Position numbers and translations under genes: made by a program. Of a stretch of DNA of 5,297 bases, positions 1-4,517 are shown piece by piece. The DNA comes from Bacillota bacterium (GTDB taxonomy: Bacteria; Bacillota; Clostridia; Christensenellales; UMGS416), in the NCBI GenBank assembly GCA_023409755.1, contig JAEYRA010000174.1, positions 1 to 5,297 of the forward strand, given 5' to 3'. How positions within the stretch are numbered: position 1 is the stretch's first letter; each line of letters starts with the position of its first letter. A model generated the notes under the pieces. That model worked only from the letters and a program-made list of their open reading frames with translations. It was not told the origin of the DNA and ran no database searches.

Positions 1-472
1 CGCGGATGTGGAGGCCGAGGTCGGCCACGTCGGCTCCGGCGCCAACGCCGCTGACTTCCAGGACACCTCGCTCTACACCCGGCCCGAGCAGGTGACCTGG
101 TACCTGGAGAACACCCCGGTGGACGCGCTGGCCGTGGCCATCGGCAACTCCCACGGCGTGTATGTGGCCACCCCCCACCTGGACATCGACCGGCTCAACA
201 AGCTGAACGCCGTCTCCACCGTCCCCCTGGTGCTGCACGGCACCAGCGGCATCCCCGATGCGCAGGTCAGCGCAGCGATCCTCGGCGGGGTCACCAAGGT
301 CAACATCTTCACCGAGTTCGTGCAGGCCTACACCGACAGCATCCACGCCCAGTGCGCGGCCGACCCCAAGGTGGGCTACATGAAGATGCTGCTGGAGACC
401 CGCAAGGACATCATGGAATACCTGCTGGCGAAGTTCCGGCTATTGAACCCCAAGGGCCTGAAAATCGTATAA
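1..472 (+). CDS. Class II (zinc-dependent) ketose-bisphosphate aldolase, C-terminal part (5' truncated by window edge)
   Basis: The reading frame is open from the left edge (first full codon at base 2) to TAA at 470-472, so the true start lies outside the window; the GTG at base 8 is the internal Val of the family motif VEAEVG, not a start. Visible family landmarks are the EAEVG strand, GNSHG with a zinc-ligand His (codon 152-154), VLHGTSGIP with the second zinc-ligand His (236-238), and KVNIFTE, which corresponds to the phosphate-binding KVNxxTE segment. Family members cleave ketose bisphosphates or related phospho-sugars to a triose phosphate plus an aldehyde, in the cytoplasm. The loop after EAEVG reads GHVGSGAN instead of the GGEEDG found in the second aldolase here (2567-3433), so the substrate is probably not ordinary fructose-1,6-bisphosphate; tagatose- or deoxygluconate-type phosphates are possible. 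The PfkB kinase starts 16 bp downstream, making a kinase/aldolase pair likely. Family assignment is firm; the substrate is unknown. Confidence 0.93.
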   Translation, partial: ADVEAEVGHVGSGANAADFQDTSLYTRPEQVTWYLENTPVDALAVAIGNSHGVYVATPHLDIDRLNKLNAVSTVPLVLHGTSGIPDAQVSAAILGGVTKVNIFTEFVQAYTDSIHAQCAADPKVGYMKMLLETRKDIMEYLLAKFRLLNPKGLKIV

Positions 473-488
473 GAAGGAGGGGGCGCAC

Positions 489-1457
489 ATGACTCCTCTC
501 GTCATTGGCATGGGCGTGGCGGTGTCCGACTATCTCATCAACGTCGACCACCTGCCACGCCCCAACCAGGGCGCCCACGCCAACAGCCACAGCTGGCAGT
601 TCGGCGGCAAGGTCGCCACCGGCATGGCCGCGCTGGGCCGGTTGGGCGTGCCCTGCGCCTACGCCACCGTGGTGGGCGACGACCCCGACGGCTGGGCCAA
701 CCGCGACGATTTCCGCTTCAACGGCGTGGACACAACGCCCATGGTCTTCGACCCGGCGTGGGAGACGGGCTACTGCGTGGTGCTCTCGGATTTGGAAACC
801 GGCGGACGCTCCATCCTCGGCGGCAACCGCAGGATTCGCCTGCTGCAGCCGGAAGATCTCAATGAGGCCTATTTCCGCCAGGCGAAGTACCTGCACGTGG
901 AGCGCGGCGCGCCGGCCGAACGGCAGGCCGCCCAATGGGTGCGGGAAGGCGGCGGTCAGGTGCTCGTGGATGCTGACGGCTACAACGAGGAGCTGGAGCA
1001 GTTCCTGCCGCTGACCGACGTGTTCATCCCGTCGGAGTTCTACTACAAGACCCGCTACGGCGAGGCCGACCCGATGGAGTGCTGCCGGCAGATGCGCGCG
1101 CTCGGCCCCCACACGGTCATCATCACCCTGGGGGAGCAGGGCTGCGTGGGCATCGGGCCCGAGGGCGAGTTCCGCCTGCCGGCCTTCCGCGTGCCGGTCG
1201 TCGACACCACCGGCGCGGGCGACGTCTTCCACGGGGCCTACTTCTATGGGCTGACCCGTGGCTGGCCGGCCGTGGAGTGCGCCCGCTTTGCTTCGGCGGT
1301 CTCGGCCATCAAGTGCACGGCCATCGGCGGGCGGGCGGCCCTGCCCACGCCCGAGGTGGTGGAGCGGTTCCTCGCCACCGGCGAGCTCGACCGCGGCTAC
1401 ATTGAGGAGCGGCTGCGGCACTATTCCAGCCCGCCGCGGGCGCAGAGGGAAGGGTGA
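489..1457 (+). CDS. PfkB/ribokinase-family carbohydrate kinase
   Basis: A 322-residue protein, a normal length for PfkB-family cytoplasmic kinases that transfer phosphate from ATP to a sugar or sugar phosphate. The start is fixed by AAGGAGG at 474-480, 8 nt before ATG 489. In order: N-terminal strand VIGMGVAVSDYLINVD (residues 5-20), substrate-side Gly-Gly at 39-40 followed by a helix (MAALGRLGV), VVGDDPDG at 61-68, the ATP-side strand IITLGEQGC at 211-219, and PfkB signature 2, DTTGAGD, at 239-245 with catalytic base Asp245. Two positions depart from the common pattern: the usual GGxxxN after the Gly pair reads GGKVATG, and the NxxE-type segment reads PSEF (181-184) with Ser where Asn is common. 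These suggest a less-studied subfamily rather than a dead enzyme, since the anion hole and catalytic Asp are intact. It is tightly linked to the upstream aldolase fragment, so the kinase may make that aldolase's substrate. Ribokinase, fructokinase, 1-phosphofructokinase or deoxyketogluconokinase activity cannot be told apart here. Confidence 0.93.
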   Translation: MTPLVIGMGVAVSDYLINVDHLPRPNQGAHANSHSWQFGGKVATGMAALGRLGVPCAYATVVGDDPDGWANRDDFRFNGVDTTPMVFDPAWETGYCVVLSDLETGGRSILGGNRRIRLLQPEDLNEAYFRQAKYLHVERGAPAERQAAQWVREGGGQVLVDADGYNEELEQFLPLTDVFIPSEFYYKTRYGEADPMECCRQMRALGPHTVIITLGEQGCVGIGPEGEFRLPAFRVPVVDTTGAGDVFHGAYFYGLTRGWPAVECARFASAVSAIKCTAIGGRAALPTPEVVERFLATGELDRGYIEERLRHYSSPPRAQREG

Positions 1458-1518
1458 CGGGGGCCTTTAGCCTTGTTTTGCTTTATGACAAAGGTGACGG
1501 TGCTGCCACGCGGAACGT

Positions 1519-1622
1519 TGCCGTAGACGGCACTAAGACCGAGAGCCGCAGCTGACCGTTCCTTTACGAACTACTCGCCTATGTGGTCTGGATGCGACGT
1601 AAGGAACTGCCGTAGGCGGCAC
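1519..1622 (+). repeat. Imperfect direct repeat of a small hairpin (TGCCGTAgrCGGCAC), two copies
   Basis: TGCCGTAGACGGCAC at 1519-1533 and TGCCGTAGGCGGCAC at 1608-1622 differ at one base. Each is self-complementary: TGCCGT/ACGGCA in the first and TGCCG/CGGCA in the second. The second copy follows a CGTAAGG box (1598-1604) also found at the end of the hairpin block in the larger repeat units, so these look like degenerate or truncated members of the same array at its left end. Confidence 0.7.
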
Positions 1623-1758
1623 TTTTGCAGCGTCAAAAGTGCCCAAAACCGACCGGGCACGCCGGACGCATGCCCAACCACTTCGGGCCGTGAGGGCGTT
1701 GTGAAACAACGCCCTAGCGCCTGGGCTGGTCGTGTGCTGTGCACACTGCTCGCCTATG
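1574..1758 (+). repeat. Exact 10-bp direct repeat CTCGCCTATG upstream of CGTAAGG boxes
   Basis: CTCGCCTATG occurs at 1574-1583 and 1749-1758. Both copies are followed by a similar stretch ending in CGTAAGG (1598-1604 and 1773-1779), about 14-15 bp after the 10-mer. The 175-bp spacing between these boxes, and 206 bp to the next at 1979-1985, indicates an irregular tandem arrangement of repeat units. Confidence 0.65.
1619..1642 (+). repeat. Perfect 9-bp stem-loop at the left end of the repeat array
   Basis: GCACTTTTG (1619-1627) pairs perfectly with CAAAAGTGC (1634-1642) around the 6-nt loop CAGCGT. No run of T follows on the + strand (CCCAAAACC), so it is not a standard intrinsic terminator for pfkB. 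It sits just before the CCGACC box that opens repeat unit a, in the position occupied by the TCTGC/GCAGA hairpin (1859-1885) before unit b. Confidence 0.75.
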
Positions 1759-1820
1759 CATCCTAGATGGCGCGTAAGGCCCGAATGGAGAGGGGGCGCG
1801 GACGAACTTCCTAGACCGGG
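1649..1820 (+). repeat. Structured repeat unit, copy a (direct)
   Basis: In order: CCGACC (1649-1654); a hairpin GGGCA/TGCCC (1655-1659 with 1671-1675); linker GGGCCGTGA (1685-1693); a 10-bp stem AGGGCGTTGT (1693-1702) with ACAACGCCCT (1706-1715) around loop GAA; a stem GCGCC (1717-1721) with GGCGC (1769-1773); then CGTAAGGCCCGA (1773-1784), and further on CGAACTTCC (1803-1811). Compared with copies b and c, the loop of the last stem carries about 40 extra bases with their own GTGTGC/GCACAC hairpin (1732-1746). The box order and hairpin positions match copies b and c although stem sequences differ. Boundaries are approximate. Confidence 0.7.
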
Positions 1821-1900
1821 CTACCGGCACCGGCAGCGATGCAGCGACGGGTAACTCGTCTGCCCCTTGCTTCGCAAAGCGCAGACTCAAACATCCCCGC

Positions 1901-2036
1901 CCGACCAGCGCCCGGAAGGCGCAAGGCCAAGCGCCGTGATGGCGTTGAGTAACAACGCCATAGCCGCCTGGATGGCGGCGTAAGGCGTGCGGGCTGTCAA
2001 AGGCCAAGTGCCGCCGGTTGCCCGGGGGAAGTTCGA
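1901..2036 (+). repeat. Structured repeat unit, copy b (direct)
   Basis: In order: CCGACC (1901-1906); stem GCGCC/GGCGC (1908-1912 with 1918-1922); CAAGGCC; linker GCGCCGTGA (1931-1939); a 9-bp stem ATGGCGTTG (1939-1947) with CAACGCCAT (1953-1961) around AGTAA; stem GCCGCC/GGCGGC (1963-1968 with 1974-1979); CGTAAGGC; CTGTC; TGCCGCCGGT (2009-2018); and GGGAAGTTCG at the right end. The long stem is nearly identical in sequence to that of copy a. The whole unit aligns with the reverse complement of 2222-2348: 28 of 33 positions match over the first hairpin and linker, and roughly 50 of 75 from the second stem-loop rightward. Confidence 0.78.
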
Positions 2037-2082
2037 ACGCACCCCGAGGGACAGTGCGTCCGGCTCTCGTTGTTTGAGGCAT

Positions 2083-2112
2083 TTGACGGCAAAAGAACGA
2101 CGAAGGTAGAAT
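2083..2112 (+). promoter_or_regulatory. Sigma-70/SigA-type promoter candidate
   Basis: TTGACG (2083-2088) and TAGAAT (2107-2112) are each one base from the -35 (TTGACA) and -10 (TATAAT) consensus and are separated by 18 bp, close to the ideal 17. A start would fall near 2119. It lies between the inverted repeat copies b and c and points toward fba, about 450 bp upstream of that gene. A transcript from it would carry copy c in antisense orientation within a long leader. The assignment rests on sequence match only. Confidence 0.45.
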
Positions 2113-2221
2113 CCTTGATAAAGCCACATAGCAACTCATAGGGGGCTTCCGTAAAAACAGATGACCCCCATGACCGCCTGATCGCAGTGAGAAAGTTATC
2201 GTGCGTCCTACGAGAGCATTG

Positions 2222-2348
2222 CGAACTTCCCTGATGACCGGCGGCAGGAAGTTGGCGACAGCACTCGGGCCTTACGCCGCGTCCTGCGGCTAGTGCGACG
2301 CACGCGTCGCACTCACGGCCCTCGGCCTTGCGCCATCATGGCGCTGGG
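2222..2348 (-). repeat. Structured repeat unit, copy c (inverted relative to a and b)
   Basis: Read on the - strand from 2348 to 2222 it gives the same order as copy b: stem GCGCCA/TGGCGC (2330-2344), CAAGGCC, linker GGGCCGTGA (complement of 2313-2321), a perfect 9-bp stem AGTGCGACG/CGTCGCACT (2292-2300 with 2305-2313) around a 4-nt loop, stem GCCGC/GCGGC (2276-2280 with 2286-2290), CGTAAGGC (complement of 2269-2276), CTGTC, TGCCGCCGGT and GGGAAGTTCG (complement of 2222-2231). With copy b it forms a long imperfect inverted repeat around a 185-bp centre (2037-2221). Its long stem has a different sequence from those of copies a and b but stays fully paired. Confidence 0.78.
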
Positions 2349-2550
2349 AGGGACAGATTGTCTGAGCTTTCACATGGCGGAGTAAAGGAAACGCGTTGCC
2401 AAAGCAGGGGCGATTGTTGTGGTGTGGCGCTTATTAGGCCTCGCGCCTCTCCGGAGGGCCTGGCTCCCAACGGGGTCGAGGCTCACCGACAGGCGTTCAC
2501 GAGCCGTTCTGCCGTACGAATACCGGGGAGGCAGCCGGAAAATACAAGGC

Positions 2551-2557
2551 AAAGGAG
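2551..2557 (+). promoter_or_regulatory. Ribosome binding site deciding the fba start
   Basis: AAAGGAG at 2551-2557 is followed by two in-frame ATGs, at 2561 (3-nt gap) and 2567 (9-nt gap). The Shine-Dalgarno gaps of the other genes here are 8, 9 and 5 nt, so ATG 2567, giving MAKFVTMAEML, is the better start; it also matches the N-termini usual for this aldolase family. Confidence 0.7.
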
Positions 2558-2566
2558 ACAATGAGA

Positions 2567-3433
2567 ATGGCAAAGTTTGTCACGATGGCTGAAATGCTTC
2601 TTGCGGCCAAAAACGGGGGCTACGCGATTGGCCACTTCAACACCAACAACTTGGAGTGGACCAAAGCGATTTTGACGGCTTCCCAGCAAGACCGTTCGCC
2701 GCTCATCATGAGTGTATCCGAGGGTGCCGCAAAGTACATGGGCGGGTTTGGCACAGCGACGGCGCTCGTTGGGGCCATGATGGAAGATTTGGGCATCACG
2801 ATCCCCGTGGCGCTGCATCTGGATCACGGCTCTTATGAGGGGGGAATCAAAGCGCTGGAGGCGGGGTTCTCCTCCATCATGTTCGACGGCTCCCATCTCC
2901 CGTTGGAGGAGAATCTGAAGCGCACGGCGGAATTGGTGGAGCTGACGCGCAAGATGGACGCCTCGCTCGAAGCTGAGGTCGGCGCGATCGGCGGGGAAGA
3001 AGACGGCATTGCCTCCGCCGGGGAACTTGCTTCCCCCGAGGAATGCGGGCGGATTGCCGCTTTGGGGATCACCGCCTTGGCCGCGGGGATCGGCAACATC
3101 CACGGCATCTACCCGGAGAACTGGAAGGGCCTGAATTTTGACGCGCTCGCCGCGATCAAGGCGGCCGCGGACCTTCCGCTGGTACTGCATGGCGGCAGCG
3201 GAATCCCCGTCGACCAGGTCAGAAAAGCAATCTCGCTAGGCGTATCGAAAGTGAACGTCAACACCGAGTTTCAAGTCGTGTTTGCCAAAGCGACGCGCGA
3301 GTACATCGAGGCCGGCAAAGACCTCAAAGGCAAAGGCTATGACCCTCGCAAGATGTTGAAGCCTGGTTATGAGGCGATCGTACAGGAAGTGCACGCCAAA
3401 ATTGCTCTTTTCGGCTCCGCCAACAAGGCATAG
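2567..3433 (+). CDS. fba: Class II fructose-1,6-bisphosphate aldolase
   Basis: A 288-residue zinc-dependent aldolase, full length for the Firmicutes type, that reversibly splits fructose-1,6-bisphosphate into dihydroxyacetone phosphate and glyceraldehyde-3-phosphate in glycolysis and gluconeogenesis. Landmarks: FNTNNLEWTKAI (24-35), AAKYMGG (54-60), HLDHG with proton-donor Asp86 and zinc ligand His87 (84-88), SIMFDGSHLP (103-112), EAEVGAIGGEEDG (135-147), GIGNIHG with zinc ligand His179, VLHGGSGIP with zinc ligand His208, and KVNVNTE with Asn230 (228-234). The C-terminus has DPRKML and ends FGSANKA. From memory these blocks follow streptococcal and clostridial Fba closely, rather than IolJ or GatY. 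The start at 2567 is preferred over ATG 2561 on Shine-Dalgarno spacing. Codon use stands apart from its neighbours: eight TTG Leu codons against one or two in each adjacent gene, and Lys split about evenly between AAA and AAG where the neighbours use almost only AAG. This suggests a different origin or expression class. Confidence 0.93.
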   Translation: MAKFVTMAEMLLAAKNGGYAIGHFNTNNLEWTKAILTASQQDRSPLIMSVSEGAAKYMGGFGTATALVGAMMEDLGITIPVALHLDHGSYEGGIKALEAGFSSIMFDGSHLPLEENLKRTAELVELTRKMDASLEAEVGAIGGEEDGIASAGELASPEECGRIAALGITALAAGIGNIHGIYPENWKGLNFDALAAIKAAADLPLVLHGGSGIPVDQVRKAISLGVSKVNVNTEFQVVFAKATREYIEAGKDLKGKGYDPRKMLKPGYEAIVQEVHAKIALFGSANKA

Positions 3434-3465
3434 GCCTATAAACCCATCCGTAGAAAAAGACCCCT

Positions 3466-3489
3466 CCCTTTCGCCCGCGCGGCAAAGGG
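3466..3489. other. Hairpin between fba and the aldo/keto reductase gene
   Basis: CCCTTT (3466-3471) and GCC (3473-3475) pair with GGC (3481-3483) and AAAGGG (3484-3489), with one bulged C and loop CGCGC. On the + strand no T-run follows, so it is not a classical terminator for fba; it could weaken read-through or protect an mRNA end. On the - strand a T-run (complement of 3454-3458) lies about 7 nt beyond the stem, so a terminator for antisense transcription is possible but weak. Confidence 0.4.
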
Positions 3490-3530
3490 CCGGGTGATCA
3501 AATACAACCGCACTAGGGAGGACACCCCAC

Positions 3531-4493
3531 ATGGAATACCGCAAACTGGGCCGCACCGACATTGATGTGTCGGAGATTTCGCTGGGCTGCTGGGTGACCG
3601 GCGGCGACTACTGGGGCGGGGCCGAGGACGACGAGAGCGTCCGCGCGATTGAGCGTGCCATCGACCTGGGCATCAACTTCATCGACACCGCCGAGCTCTA
3701 TGGCCGGGGCCATTCGGAGGAAGTCATCGGCAAGGCGCTGACCGGCGGCCGCCGCCAGAAGGTCGTGCTGGCCAGCAAGGTGTGGCAATCGAACCTCAAG
3801 GCCCCCGACGTGAAGAAGGCCTGCGAGGGCAGCCTGAAGCGCATGGGCACCGACTGCATCGACCTCTATTACATCCACTACCCCAGCAACACCGGCATCC
3901 CGATTGAGGAGACAATGGGTGCGCTCGATGACCTGCAGAAGGCCGGCAAGATCCGCGCCATCGGCGTATCCAACTTCAGCGTAGCGCAGATGGAGGAGGC
4001 CCTGACCGTCCACCGCTTCGATGCGCTGCAGCCCTGCTTCAGCCTTTTCTGGCGGTGGGAGGAGGAGGCCATTGCCTTCTGCGCTCGGAACGACATCGCC
4101 GTGGCCGCCTACAGCCCGCTGGCCCAGGGGCTTTTGACCGGCAAGTTCACGCCGGACTGGAAGTTCCCCGAGGGCGACGGCCGGGCACGCGCCGCGCTCT
4201 TCCAACCCGGCGTTTTTGAAGGGTGCCTGAAGGCGGTGGAGGAAATCCGGCCCATCGCCGCGAAATACGGCAAGACGTTGGGGCAGACGGCCCTCAACTG
4301 GACGACGGCCCAGCCCGGCATGACCAGCGCCATCGTGGGCGCGCGCACTGCCGCCCAGGCGGAGGAAAACGCTGGGGCATCGGGCTGGCGGCTGGCGGCC
4401 GAGGACATCGCGGCCATCGAGCGCATCGGCCGTGCCTTCACCGACACCCTGCCCGAGTTCGAGCTGTTCTTCAACACCAACGTGAAAAAATAA
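3531..4493 (+). CDS. Aldo/keto reductase, NAD(P)H-dependent
   Basis: A 320-residue single-domain (beta/alpha)8 oxidoreductase of the AKR superfamily, cytoplasmic, reducing aldehydes or ketones (or the reverse) with NAD(P)H. The start follows AGGGAGG at 3515-3521 with a 9-nt gap, and the N-terminus MEYRKLGRTDIDVSEISLG is typical. The full catalytic tetrad is visible: Asp52 and Tyr57 in FIDTAELYG, Lys83 in ASKVW, and His116 in YYIHYP. Further landmarks are IGVSNFS (144-150), AAYSPLAQGLLTGKF (192-206) and the nucleotide-phosphate loop AIVGARTAAQAEEN (267-280). The overall pattern resembles the bacterial IolS/YajO/general-stress-protein-69 branch, whose natural substrates are mostly unclear. It is 97 bp downstream of fba and 24 bp upstream of the MBL-fold gene, with which it is probably co-transcribed. 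Codon use is strongly GC-ending, like the kinase and unlike fba. A role in reducing a sugar or sugar-derived aldehyde is plausible but not shown. Confidence 0.94.
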   Translation: MEYRKLGRTDIDVSEISLGCWVTGGDYWGGAEDDESVRAIERAIDLGINFIDTAELYGRGHSEEVIGKALTGGRRQKVVLASKVWQSNLKAPDVKKACEGSLKRMGTDCIDLYYIHYPSNTGIPIEETMGALDDLQKAGKIRAIGVSNFSVAQMEEALTVHRFDALQPCFSLFWRWEEEAIAFCARNDIAVAAYSPLAQGLLTGKFTPDWKFPEGDGRARAALFQPGVFEGCLKAVEEIRPIAAKYGKTLGQTALNWTTAQPGMTSAIVGARTAAQAEENAGASGWRLAAEDIAAIERIGRAFTDTLPEFELFFNTNVKK

Positions 4494-4517
4494 GACGCAC
4501 CGCGCAAAGGAGAACCC

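Larger units (their letters stand above)
1458..2566. other. Gene-free, repeat-rich intergenic region of about 1.1 kb
   Basis: No credible protein gene is present: open frames are short or lie on the opposite strand over repeats, lack a Shine-Dalgarno site, and match no recognisable motif. The region instead holds many perfect short inverted repeats, a three-copy structured repeat (units a, b and inverted c, listed separately), partial copies at 1519-1642, a promoter-like site at 2083-2112 and the fba ribosome binding site at 2551-2557. The part from about 2349 to 2550 has weaker hairpins, for example GGCTC at 2480-2484 with GAGCC at 2501-2505, and I see no known riboswitch, tRNA or intron signature in it. 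If transcription starts near 2119, fba would have a leader of more than 400 nt. Confidence 0.8.

Noticed and set aside
411..1421. 336-codon open frame on the - strand
   Set aside because: Shadow of the PfkB kinase gene, which has intact family motifs on the + strand; the antisense product is low-complexity and rich in Ala, Val, Gly and His.
1619..1715. Hairpins at 1619-1642 and 1693-1715 as rho-independent terminators of the kinase operon
   Set aside because: Neither is followed by a T-rich run; they fit better as parts of the repeat array.
1714..2139. Open frame of 141 codons on the - strand across the repeat region, plus an overlapping 80-codon frame
   Set aside because: It lies over repeat copy b and its hairpins, has no Shine-Dalgarno site or recognisable domain, and its composition is explained by GC-rich repeats; most likely a spurious frame.
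1649..2348. CRISPR array or attachment-site interpretation of the repeats
   Set aside because: Units are long, divergent, irregularly spaced and in both orientations, without uniform short repeats and spacers, and no Cas or integrase gene is present in the window.
2292..2566. Possible group II intron end (GTGCG near 2294 and a GAGCC..GTACG stretch near 2501-2518)
   Set aside because: The stretch does not form the conserved 34-nt domain V hairpin and there is no intron-encoded protein; the similarity is superficial.
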